Source: Halovenus amylolytica (GTDB lineage: Archaea; Halobacteriota; Halobacteria; Halobacteriales; Haloarculaceae). Taken from it: a DNA stretch of 37,135 nucleotides. The DNA is taken from assembly GCA_004015825.1 (NCBI GenBank), contig SAYS01000027.1, positions 1 through 37,135 of the forward strand. Direction: 5' to 3'. The position numbers and the translations under genes are program-made. The notes beneath the pieces are model-generated. The model did not search any database and had not been told where the DNA came from. It was given only the letters and a program-made list of their open reading frames with translations. How positions within the stretch are numbered: position 1 is the stretch's first letter; every line of letters starts with the position of its first letter. Of the stretch, positions 8,429 to 15,891 are shown in pieces.

Positions 8429-9283
8429 GTGACAGAGTCTGTGTTTCCGTTCCCGGGAGGCAAATCCTATCTTGCTCCCTGGATCATCGAGCACTTCCCG
8501 GAGCACAAATGCTACGTGGAGGTCTTTGGCGGTAGCGGTGCTGTCTTAGTGAATAAGCCTGAGAGCCATACCGAAGTCTACAATGACCTAGACGGGGATC
8601 TGGTTCAGTTCTTTGAGGTACTGCGGGAGAGGGAACAAGAGCTCGTCGAGTGGCTGAACCTGACGCCGTACGCAAGGGAACAGCATCAGGACTGGAAAGA
8701 CGACTTCTACTCCGGCGAAAGGCCTGACGACCCGATAGAACGTGCAGGTCGGTTCTTCTACCTTCGGTACTCTCAGTACGCTTCAAAATACCGGACAGCT
8801 TCCGGGTTTGCGGGTGCTCATCAGAGAAACAAGGCTCGCAAACTGAGAAACGCCACGGAGAAACTCCACGAATTTGCAGACCGATTCAAGAACGTTCAGA
8901 TCGAGAACCTTGATTACGCTGAGGTGATCGACCGGTACGACAGCGAGGATACGTTCTTTTACTGCGATCCCCCCTATCTGGATGAGGGAGACGCCCTCTA
9001 CCGACACGAAGGCGACTTTGACCACGAACGATTCGTCAACACCCTGACCGAAACCGAAGGCAAGTGGGCAGTCTCCTATCAGCGAGTCCCAGAAGGCCTG
9101 CAAGACCACATCATCGTGGAGAAGGGCCGTTCACAGTTCATGAACAAGCAGCACGACGACGAGACCCGTTCAACCGAGGTCACGGAGCGTCTCATACTCA
9201 ACTACGATCTCGATGAAGCCGGGAAATTCGAAATCGATGACACCCAGCAAACCACGCTGGACGCCCTCAACGACGACGAGTAG
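8429..9283 (+). CDS. Dam-like (MT-D12) adenine-specific DNA methyltransferase
   Basis: A 284-residue protein beginning at GTG. The order FPFPGGKSYLAPWI at residues 6-19, YVEVFGGSGAVLVNK at about 30-44, NDLDGDLVQFFEVLR at about 52-66 and YCDPPYLDEGD at about 177-187 is the complete MT-D12/Dam pattern: FxGGK SAM-binding loop, second SAM-contact motif, and DPPY catalytic motif. Length is normal for the family. It methylates adenine N6; Dam relatives often act on GATC but the site cannot be deduced here. It is the second adenine methylase of the cluster and ends only 7 bp from the tail of the opposing McrC-like gene. The GTG start was chosen because the PGGK motif in this family lies within about 15 residues of the N-terminus. 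Confidence 0.87.
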   Translation: MTESVFPFPGGKSYLAPWIIEHFPEHKCYVEVFGGSGAVLVNKPESHTEVYNDLDGDLVQFFEVLREREQELVEWLNLTPYAREQHQDWKDDFYSGERPDDPIERAGRFFYLRYSQYASKYRTASGFAGAHQRNKARKLRNATEKLHEFADRFKNVQIENLDYAEVIDRYDSEDTFFYCDPPYLDEGDALYRHEGDFDHERFVNTLTETEGKWAVSYQRVPEGLQDHIIVEKGRSQFMNKQHDDETRSTEVTERLILNYDLDEAGKFEIDDTQQTTLDALNDDE

Positions 9284-9290
9284 AACTCGT

Positions 9291-10652
9291 CTATTCTGCG
9301 TTCAGATCAGCTTTCACAAGCACTTCCTTTAATCCCCTCTCCAGTTCTGAGGCCTGCAGAATCTTGATTTCAGCATCGGACTGCTCATCAAGTGAGGCAG
9401 TCTCTTCCTCAAGATCTTGGATCACCAGCAGCCCGTTCCATCCACTTCCGAAATAATCCTCATCAACTGTATCTCCAAACACAAACTCATCGTCGACACG
9501 GAGGAAAGCCAAATATTCAAGCGCTTCCTTGATCCCAGTCCTGATAGTACCTGTATTTGTACTATTTTTGACCTCGGTGATGAGGTATTCGTACGTTTGG
9601 GTCGATGGATCGCGTATCTCTAAAACGATGACATCAGGACGATTCGTGTAGTTCTGAAACTCTTTGCCAAAGTACTGGGATGAGATATCGTGAGCTACCT
9701 CCTGCACCTTTTCACTCCGCGACAGAGAGCGGCCACTAACGTCCTCCTCTGTGACGAAGGAGAGATCACGATCCGTGGCTGCTTGATCGTAATAGAGCAC
9801 CAATTCGGGTTTACCAGCGAACTTTGCTATCTCATTTCTCCCCGCCTGTATCGGCTTGAACTGAGCCTGCTGATCACGGACAGATTCTAAGACAGAGACA
9901 AAACGGAAGAGCACGTACAGTTCGAACAGCGTTTCGTCATCATCGGGTGTGATCGCCGTATTGTTGAGCAGATCCTTGATCTCCCCATGATCCCCATCTA
10001 ACAGCTTTGCTCGTGTACGGAGCAGAGCAGCAGCTTCCTGGTAGATAGGTTGTCGGGAGCTTTCTGCCGCAATCATCATCCTCTCTGTTGGTTCGTATGT
10101 CTCAGGAGAGCGAATCCTGCGGACATGGACGTTCCGCTCGACGATCTGCTTCAACTCATCAATCAACTCCTCTTCTCCCCGCCACGTATCCTGCGCCCAG
10201 CCATACTCCTGCTTAATGTACTCCTCTGCCTGGTCTATCGTTTCGTAGATGATCGATATCAACCGCTTCAAAACCAGGTTTTCCGGCGTATCGTAGTCCT
10301 CAGATCGGTTATCACAGACGAACAGCGATGTGTCTGCGGGGTTCTGAGAGTACCGCTTCTTCATCGTTGCACCCCAGTTGATATGGCCGTCGACAGTTCC
10401 TCTCCGTGTACGGGAGACCGTTTTCGTTTCAGTACTTATGCTTCTCAGACGTTTCGGGAGCTCTCTAACGAAATTGACGACGTCACTCTTCAGAATGAAG
10501 TGCAGATCAAGTAATAGTCTGTAGTCCTCGAACCGTTCGTCGAGATCTTCAGGCTTTATTTCACGAGCAACTTGATGCTCTTCGAACGACCCAGCCATCA
10601 CGTAGGAAATGATATCCTGGCTGAGTTGGTCGATAATTGCTTCTCTATTCAT
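9291..10652 (-). CDS. McrC-like PD-(D/E)XK nuclease partner of the McrB-like motor
   Basis: A 453-residue protein. The N-terminal two thirds are helical (TPENLVLKRLISIIYETID, typical of the McrC/DUF2357-like organisation), and the C-terminal part contains RPDVIVLEIRD followed by LITEVKNSTNTG, a D...ExK nuclease core near residues 360-385. I take the start as the ATG at 10650-10652. It overlaps the end of the McrB-like gene by 8 bp in the compact arrangement GATGAATAG, where one gene's stop lies inside the other's start. A longer frame starting at 10763 would overlap the upstream gene by over 100 bp and adds an Arg/Ser-rich leader that looks non-coding. It should supply DNA cleavage for the McrB-like motor. 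Confidence 0.75.
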   Translation of the reverse strand: MNREAIIDQLSQDIISYVMAGSFEEHQVAREIKPEDLDERFEDYRLLLDLHFILKSDVVNFVRELPKRLRSISTETKTVSRTRRGTVDGHINWGATMKKRYSQNPADTSLFVCDNRSEDYDTPENLVLKRLISIIYETIDQAEEYIKQEYGWAQDTWRGEEELIDELKQIVERNVHVRRIRSPETYEPTERMMIAAESSRQPIYQEAAALLRTRAKLLDGDHGEIKDLLNNTAITPDDDETLFELYVLFRFVSVLESVRDQQAQFKPIQAGRNEIAKFAGKPELVLYYDQAATDRDLSFVTEEDVSGRSLSRSEKVQEVAHDISSQYFGKEFQNYTNRPDVIVLEIRDPSTQTYEYLITEVKNSTNTGTIRTGIKEALEYLAFLRVDDEFVFGDTVDEDYFGSGWNGLLVIQDLEEETASLDEQSDAEIKILQASELERGLKEVLVKADLNAE

Positions 10653-13173
10653 CGTCCTCGAAGTTGATCTGGAGGATTTCTCTCCCTGCCTCCTTGATCT
10701 TCTCCTCAGTAACCTCTGGAGAGGCCTTGATGCTGTTGACGATTTTCCGCCGCTCTGGGACACCTTCTAGCTGAGGGAAGATGTAGCTGATCACCGCGTT
10801 GGTAAGACGAGTCTCTAAGTCTGTATCCGATCCAGGGTACTGCGTTATCGTGCTGAGAATGTCTTGTACGATTGCAGGGCCTATTGCCCGTGAATCGACG
10901 GGGTTGTTGGTGTTCCTCCAGACACGAGCGACTGCTACCAGTTCCTTATCTTCTGCATCTATTCCATCCCAAGAGGACAGATATTCGTTCATCAGCTCCA
11001 GCAGTTTGTCTTCCTCATCTGGGTCGTCTGCCTCTGGAAGCTCTGGCACGTCGATGGGGATAAACGAGAAACGCCGCATGAAGGCGTAGCTCATCTCATA
11101 CAATGAGGTCTTGTCATAGGTGTTCATTGTAGCAAAGATAACCCATGACTCAGGAACGACGTACTGGTGAGATCTCGGAAGACCGCCAAGCGCGTTGGCA
11201 GATGTGATCTCTACCTCTTCGTTGTCCTTTGTGTACGGTAGTTGGACTGACTGACCTGAGAGAACAGTGAAAAGCTGGCCGAATGCCTTGTCGATATCTG
11301 CCCGGTTGAGCTCGTCGATCACTAAGGGTTCATTCACCTGTTTTTCCGTCTGCCTGTCCTTGTACCGGTTCAGAACGATTCCTGACGAAAACGACAGGTT
11401 CCCATCTGTTTCTTCATCTTGGTCCGGCATATATCCGCCGACCGTGTCGAAGGTAGACCAGTCAGAGGTTGCAGTCGTCATCTCCGAGTCCGAATACATC
11501 CACGGATACTTCTGAGCAAGCTTGTTGGTGACTCGCTGAGCTACCTCCGTCTTCCCTGTTCCCGGCGGTCCTGTCAGAATAACGTTTTTTCCGGCGTGCA
11601 GCGCTGCCTCGATTTGATCAAGTATCTCCTGCTCTCCATCAGGAAAATGCAGGCCTTCAAGCAGATCATCATCTATTGACCCGGAGAACTCGGTGTGAAT
11701 ATTGATTGATGGCGCTTCTCGGAGGTCAGAAGCCATCTCTGCGATCAGTGCTAGTGGCCGGATTACTTCACTGGAGCCATCTATGTCGGTGAAGTGGGCT
11801 AAGGTATCTTCTACAGGCATTCGCTCATCGAGAGCGTCGTGACAGATACTGTGCGCCGTGGAAATATCAAGAAGGCCTGCAGTCAGCAAACCCAGATCTT
11901 CTCTAAGCTCCGAATCCTCCTTCTCCGTTATCGGGTTGTCAAGGTCAAAATCAAGATCATCGATTGCACCGGTGTAGAACACACGATCAAACGCTGCGAC
12001 TAATGGAAGATCTTCATCGTCCTCGTATTCCTTCCACCACCAGTCCTCTTCTTTCGTATACTTGTCACCGATTATGGCAGCACCGATCAGGCCAGCAGGT
12101 TGTTCCTCTAGTTCCTCAGAAACCGGTTCTGCCTCCGAATAAAACAAGATAACATCTCCAAATGAGAGCTCATCGTAGCGATCTTGGTCGTTGTCCGCAA
12201 AAGGAATCGCGTTGTATCTGGCGGATGTAAGCCAGTGTTCCGGTGATGCGGAGTAAGTATAGATAGAGATTGAGGATTCATTTTCCCGGATATAGTTCGA
12301 GAGAGGGTGGCCCGGCCCTTCTTCATCCAGCAAGTCCTCAATTTCGTTTTCCCGGTCGTCTCTCCATTCTGTCTCAATCTCTTCCAGTATTGGATCAACA
12401 TACCCTTTCTGGTACCCTTCACTGGGTTGTTCTCTGTCCTCCCACAGATCTCCCCGGAATTTGCCTTCAACTGTTCCTACCGTGATATCGAGCTCTTCAG
12501 CTACAATTTCCTGTGCTTTCTCTCTACGTTCTGTCGTAGGTACATCTCGAGGAGTGTTCTCAAGGAATACGTCTACCACTCTCTCAATGGTCTGAGCTCT
12601 TGAACCGTTCTCCCGCCACCCTTCTGGGAGATGCGTGTTCAGAAGGCTGCGGATCTGAATTAGACGGTCGCGCATTTGGAGGGCTTCTGCTACCCGGGCC
12701 GGTTCAGCTACGATAACTGTTTCACCGCCAAGACCTGCCGTAGCCCGTTGTTGCGTTGCCAGGCCTTCGGACATAGCCTTACCAATCGTTTCAGCTTGGA
12801 CTTGGAGAGGTGATACAGATCCGTACTCTTCGTGGAGGTCATCGTCCCAAAACGCGAAGACTTCGTGATGCTCGTGATATCCACCGAGCATCGTGAGATA
12901 TCCTCCTGACCGGTCAGGAGCAGCATGGTCCTCTTTTCCTCCTTCGTGGCTGGGAAGACGGACATTGACCTTGAACTCCTCTGCTCGTCCGGAGGGAACC
13001 AGATTCACCAGGTATAGTCTGACTTTCGAGGGGAGCGGATCCTTTAGATGGAGCTCAAGTGGTTTGTTTTCAATGTTACTGTGCCACTTGACGGAGTCGC
13101 CAAGTGATTCTACCAGTATTTCACGGATCTCGGATAAGTCGAGATCACTGCTTCTCATCTCAACTCCAGACAT
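10645..13173 (-). CDS. McrB-like AAA+ motor with internal EVE-like reader domain
   Basis: An 842-residue protein. Residues about 15-190 form a domain with GGYLTMLGGYHEHHEVFAFW and ETVIVAEPARVAEAL, similar in style to DNA-recognition domains of restriction enzymes but not one I can name. A segment near 220-245 (VAEELDITVGTVEGKFRG) resembles a helix-turn-helix. Residues about 300-440 look EVE/PUA-like (SISIYTYSASPEHW, LSFGDVILFYSEAE). The AAA+ module follows: Walker A LTGPPGTGKTE near residue 535, Walker B PLVIDELNRAD near 615, and VIFATMNTYD then AFMRRFSF as in McrB. McrB family motors are GTP-dependent and work with McrC nucleases to cut modified DNA. It is the first gene of a two-gene operon with the 9291-10652 nuclease, preceded by a palindromic repeat at 13198-13233. 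Confidence 0.8.
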   Translation of the reverse strand: MSGVEMRSSDLDLSEIREILVESLGDSVKWHSNIENKPLELHLKDPLPSKVRLYLVNLVPSGRAEEFKVNVRLPSHEGGKEDHAAPDRSGGYLTMLGGYHEHHEVFAFWDDDLHEEYGSVSPLQVQAETIGKAMSEGLATQQRATAGLGGETVIVAEPARVAEALQMRDRLIQIRSLLNTHLPEGWRENGSRAQTIERVVDVFLENTPRDVPTTERREKAQEIVAEELDITVGTVEGKFRGDLWEDREQPSEGYQKGYVDPILEEIETEWRDDRENEIEDLLDEEGPGHPLSNYIRENESSISIYTYSASPEHWLTSARYNAIPFADNDQDRYDELSFGDVILFYSEAEPVSEELEEQPAGLIGAAIIGDKYTKEEDWWWKEYEDDEDLPLVAAFDRVFYTGAIDDLDFDLDNPITEKEDSELREDLGLLTAGLLDISTAHSICHDALDERMPVEDTLAHFTDIDGSSEVIRPLALIAEMASDLREAPSINIHTEFSGSIDDDLLEGLHFPDGEQEILDQIEAALHAGKNVILTGPPGTGKTEVAQRVTNKLAQKYPWMYSDSEMTTATSDWSTFDTVGGYMPDQDEETDGNLSFSSGIVLNRYKDRQTEKQVNEPLVIDELNRADIDKAFGQLFTVLSGQSVQLPYTKDNEEVEITSANALGGLPRSHQYVVPESWVIFATMNTYDKTSLYEMSYAFMRRFSFIPIDVPELPEADDPDEEDKLLELMNEYLSSWDGIDAEDKELVAVARVWRNTNNPVDSRAIGPAIVQDILSTITQYPGSDTDLETRLTNAVISYIFPQLEGVPERRKIVNSIKASPEVTEEKIKEAGREILQINFEDDE

Positions 13174-13197
13174 TTATCAAGTGAATTCCAAGCGATA

Positions 13198-13233
13198 TGG
13201 AATAAGTGTATTCCATGTTCTGTTCTTATTCCA
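13198..13233. promoter_or_regulatory. TGGAATA/TATTCCA palindrome and third half-site upstream of the McrB-like gene
   Basis: TGGAATA at 13198-13204 and TATTCCA at 13209-13215 form an inverted repeat with a 4-bp spacer. A further TATTCCA lies at 13227-13233. The array begins 25 bp upstream of the McrB-like ATG, at the usual position of the archaeal core promoter, so a repressor or autoregulator binding here could block transcription. The repeats are visible; the regulatory role is inferred. Confidence 0.45.
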
Positions 13234-13405
13234 TTCTGGCAATTTCTACTTTCACTATGGTTGCCTGACCTATTTGTGGTGCCAGTGCTCCGGTTTTGGT
13301 AGAGGGCGATGTTTCAGGCCCTCAGTCACACCCTCCCCCGAATCTCCCCCTGTTTACCCCATAGTGCTTTCTAGGAGGTTCAAAGCATAATGCTGCTCAG
13401 AAACC

Positions 13406-13638
13406 TCACTGCTTGGCGTCTGCCCGTCCTGCAGTGAAGATAACCTTCCCCGTCACATCCTGATTGAGAATCAGGTCATTGATCGCGAGTGGCTGGAAGG
13501 CAAGGTCGTCTGTTGAAAACCAAGGTTGTCGACGTAAATCTCAGTCGTATCCAACTGATACCTCCAGGATTTTTCGTAAATTATCACAACATCGAACCGT
13601 CCTGTCGCGATCTCCTGTCAGAACTCATCGGAGGCCTC
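13406..13638 (-). pseudogene. degraded gene relic of unknown function
   Basis: On the minus strand one frame reads GRFDVVIIYEKSWRYQLD then TTEIYVDNLGFQQT from about 13600 to 13505. After a shift of frame near 13500 it continues as DLAFQPLAINDLILNQDVTG and ends with VIFTAGRADAKQ at a TGA at 13406-13408. A TGA at 13618-13620 interrupts the upstream end. The amino-acid texture is that of a real haloarchaeal protein with a strand-rich fold, broken by at least one frameshift and one nonsense codon. The family is not recognised. The rest of the 13174-13754 gap holds only the McrB operator candidate and the partition palindrome. Confidence 0.4.
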
Positions 13639-13718
13639 CTGATATCTCTCTAACTATTAGCCGAATATAAGGAAAGATAGTCTGTTTACCCCTTGTCTGA
13701 CGTAGTTTTAATAGTGAT

Positions 13719-13737
13719 TATCCAGATTATCTGGATA
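13719..13737. promoter_or_regulatory. 19-bp palindrome in front of parA
   Basis: TATCCAGATTATCTGGATA is a perfect inverted repeat around a central T/A, ending 17 bp upstream of the parA ATG. Its arm (CCAGAT plus AT) is the same core as the 9-bp unit repeated in the 5' end of parA and inside the downstream partner gene. It is placed where it could serve as an autorepression operator of the partition operon, as is common for par systems, or as part of the centromere. Confidence 0.6.
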
Positions 13738-13754
13738 TACTGTATAAGCAAACT

Positions 13755-14552
13755 ATGCCGGATAACACAGATAATCTGTCAAAACTAGCTGTATCGAATC
13801 AAAAGGGTGGCGTCGGGAAGACAACTGATGCAATCAACATTGGCGGCGCGTTGAACGATCGCGGTCAGGACGTACTACTTTGGGACTGTGATCCCCAAGG
13901 CTATCTGACGATGGGTGTTGGTTTCGACGACGCATACACCGCCGATGAGCCGAACCAGTACAGCGCGATGCTTTCGCCAGGCAGTCACTCTCTCGGAGAT
14001 TTGATACTGTCTCACGAGGAGTTTGATATTGTACCAGCGACAATCGATATGTTCCAACTGGAGCAGGAGCTCGTGACGAGTATGAAGGGTCGGGAAAAAC
14101 TCTCGACGCTGATGGAAGGCTTAGAGGGCTACGACTTCGTTATTGTCGATGCACCGCCATCACTGGGGCATCTCACCGACAATGCGCTGCTGGCGTGCCA
14201 GAATCTAATCATTCCAGCCGAAGCAGAGGATACCAGTATTCGCGCGATCGATATTCTGTTCAAACAAATAGAGACGCTAGAATCGAACTTTAGCGTGGAC
14301 ATCAATGAAGAGGCAATCGTAGTTTCTAACATCGATTACCCGCTTGATGGTGAGCAGAAAGAGATGTTGCAGTGGTTCGAACAGGCATTTGGCGAGCATG
14401 TCCCAATCTTCGAGTTCCGTAATCGCGCGGCTGTGAAGCGAGCGTTCAATGAAGGCGTCTCGATATTCGGCCATGACGAGGAGTGCGATCAGGAAGATGA
14501 GTTGCGGCGGCTTGCAACCTACCTAATCGACAACAAAGGTGATCTCGCATGA
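13755..14552 (+). CDS. parA: ParA/Soj-type partition ATPase
   Basis: A 265-residue ATPase of the MinD/ParA family. The deviant Walker A KGGVGKTT occurs at about residues 17-24, followed by LLWDCDPQGYLTMGVG (Walker A' with the DPQG signature) and FVIVDAPPSLGHLTDNAL (Walker B). There is no N-terminal helix-turn-helix domain. ParA proteins move plasmids or chromosomes by forming ATP-dependent gradients on the nucleoid with a DNA-bound partner. The first codons spell PDN-TDN from two copies of the 9-bp repeat seen in the next gene. The stop overlaps the start of that gene by 4 bp (ATGA). Presence of a ParA operon suggests this window lies on, or was captured from, a plasmid. Confidence 0.9.
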   Translation: MPDNTDNLSKLAVSNQKGGVGKTTDAINIGGALNDRGQDVLLWDCDPQGYLTMGVGFDDAYTADEPNQYSAMLSPGSHSLGDLILSHEEFDIVPATIDMFQLEQELVTSMKGREKLSTLMEGLEGYDFVIVDAPPSLGHLTDNALLACQNLIIPAEAEDTSIRAIDILFKQIETLESNFSVDINEEAIVVSNIDYPLDGEQKEMLQWFEQAFGEHVPIFEFRNRAAVKRAFNEGVSIFGHDEECDQEDELRRLATYLIDNKGDLA

Positions 14553-14905
14553 CCGACCGTGACGAGGCTGCTGAAAAATTGGCTAGTCGATTTGATACAG
14601 ATAACACAGATAATCTGGATAATACAGATAACTCAACTAGTTCAGAAAATCCAGATAATCCAGATAATACAGTTAATCCAAAAGAAGATTGGACCGGTCG
14701 GATGGTATACGTGCCAGACAGTGACGATCTTGACCAGCTCAATGCGTTCGACGGAGAGTACCAGCGGTTCGAGTACGAATGTGACTGGCAAATCCGGAAG
14801 CAGAAGCACTACTATCCAGTGGTGATACAGCACGGAATTTCGACGATTGAGGAGATGGACGGCGAGGAGTTTACAGAGTGCGTTGACGAGTTAGGATTGC
14901 GATAG
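14549..14905 (+). CDS. small ParA-partner protein with internal x-D-N repeats
   Basis: A 118-residue protein translationally coupled to parA by an ATGA overlap. Residues 17-43 are built from x-Asp-Asn tripeptides (TDN, LDN, PDN) encoded by tandem 9-bp DNA repeats. The C-terminal 75 residues (WTGRMVYVPDSDDLDQLNAF, then FECVDELGLR-like acidic helices) form a small folded domain that I cannot place. The position is that of a ParB-like or centromere-binding partner, but no ParB nuclease-like or ribbon-helix-helix motif is evident. The function as DNA-binding partner is inferred from coupling and from the presence of the repeats. Confidence 0.7.
   Translation: MTDRDEAAEKLASRFDTDNTDNLDNTDNSTSSENPDNPDNTVNPKEDWTGRMVYVPDSDDLDQLNAFDGEYQRFEYECDWQIRKQKHYYPVVIQHGISTIEEMDGEEFTECVDELGLR
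14597..14677 (+). repeat. nine 9-bp tandem units inside the ParA-partner gene
   Basis: Starting at 14597 the DNA divides into nine 9-bp units: four close copies of ACAGATAAY or CTGGATAAT, two degenerate units (14633-14650), then CCAGATAAT twice and ACAGTTAAT. Each unit equals three codons, so the repeat preserves the reading frame and yields x-D-N tripeptides. Two more units sit at 13758-13775 in the start of parA, and the same core forms the palindrome at 13719-13737. The array may be an iteron-like or centromere site embedded in coding DNA. Confidence 0.75.
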
Positions 14906-15439
14906 TCTCCAATTAAGATTAGATCGTCACGTATCTACCTTCCATCGATCACCCGTAGGAGCCAATCTTGTTGTGTTTTTATTCCAAATTCGACATAGAG
15001 ACAATCGGTATTATGGTCGTTGCAGCAGGCCGAGCAAAGCAATTCCTTATGTGAGGAGACATGGAATTAAGGTGCAAAATTAAATAAGATCTTCACGGCT
15101 TCCCGAGATACTCTGAGGTCAATTCGCCGCCATCACGATAGTACCGGTACAGATACGGCCCGTGCAAATCGGCTGCAGCGCCGCTGGCGCGATCAGAGCA
15201 TCGACGTACTCGCGGATATCGCGAAGCGTGTCCACATCCTGTTTCGGGACCCCTTTGCAAGGTACTTTGAGAGAGACGCTGGGGGTTCTGGTTGTGTCAT
15301 CGCCTTATGTAGCATAGACGGGACTACAGAGAGTATCAATGTTACATAAGGTGGGTCCAGAAAACACACAACCGAAGGTCCCAACATACAGAGAAAAACT
15401 CTGCGGGCTCATAGCTCAGAGAAGTACTGATGTAGTGTC
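14906..15439. other. non-coding gap with a start-less reading-frame relic
   Basis: No intact gene is visible. On the plus strand about 15073-15349 is open for some 90 codons but has no usable start codon. It reads TASRDTLRSIRRHHDSTG, later DQSIDVLADIAKRVHILFRD, and ends with TAA at 15347-15349. The texture could be a decayed gene or chance. I see no RNA gene or repeat in the remainder. Confidence 0.3.
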
Positions 15440-15715
15440 CTACTCGTTGAGAGCATTTGCAATCGATTTGAGTTCTGCCTTCCGAAATGGGCGGCCAGTC
15501 TCGGTGGTCTCATCGTCACCACGGACACCAATCTCGGACAGAATGCCGGCTCGCATTTGCGGCTTCGGAGGCAACGGATCATGGTTGATCTCATACCCGA
15601 CAGTTTCGCAAATCGCTGCAAGGTCCTCCTTCGTAAATGAGGCTGCAATCTCGCGCTCGAACCGATCCGTCGAGACTCTGATTTCGTTTCGCAGCTCGTC
15701 AACGGTTTTTCCCAT
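15440..15715 (-). CDS. conserved-looking 91-residue hypothetical protein
   Basis: A 91-residue protein beginning MGKTVDELRNEIRVSTDRF. It has an amphipathic helical N-terminus, a middle segment TKEDLAAICETVGYEI followed by a Pro-rich turn (HDPLPPKP), and an Arg/Glu-rich C-terminal helix (GRPFRKAELKSIANALNE). The pattern of two helices, a loop and a helix suggests a small nucleic-acid-binding or regulatory protein, but no family is recognised. It stands alone, convergent with nothing close, about 180 bp from the homing endonuclease gene on the same strand. Confidence 0.55.
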   Translation of the reverse strand: MGKTVDELRNEIRVSTDRFEREIAASFTKEDLAAICETVGYEINHDPLPPKPQMRAGILSEIGVRGDDETTETGRPFRKAELKSIANALNE

Positions 15716-15891
15716 GTAAGATCATGTGGACGGACGGGAATGTGTCTGTTCTGATCACGACTCGTTCAGAATGATCCCGTGTTCACAGAATTGCGAGTCG
15801 GATGCCCGGGGCTGGACGCCGAGGCAGTTGCGATGCTCTTCTCGACTGTATTCGCCTTGTCTGGCAGTCCGTCAAACGAGGATTTCGCGTC

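Noticed and set aside
10653..10763. Longer start for the McrC-like protein
   Set aside because: It would overlap the McrB-like gene by over 100 bp and adds an Arg/Ser-rich leader that is the shadow of that gene's C-terminus; the 8-bp overlap start is much more natural.
433..13440. Similarity between the start of the Mrr-like protein (VIFTAGRQDA) and the end of the 13406 relic (VIFTAGRADA)
   Set aside because: Only about ten residues match, at opposite ends of the proteins, with many differences at DNA level; probably chance.
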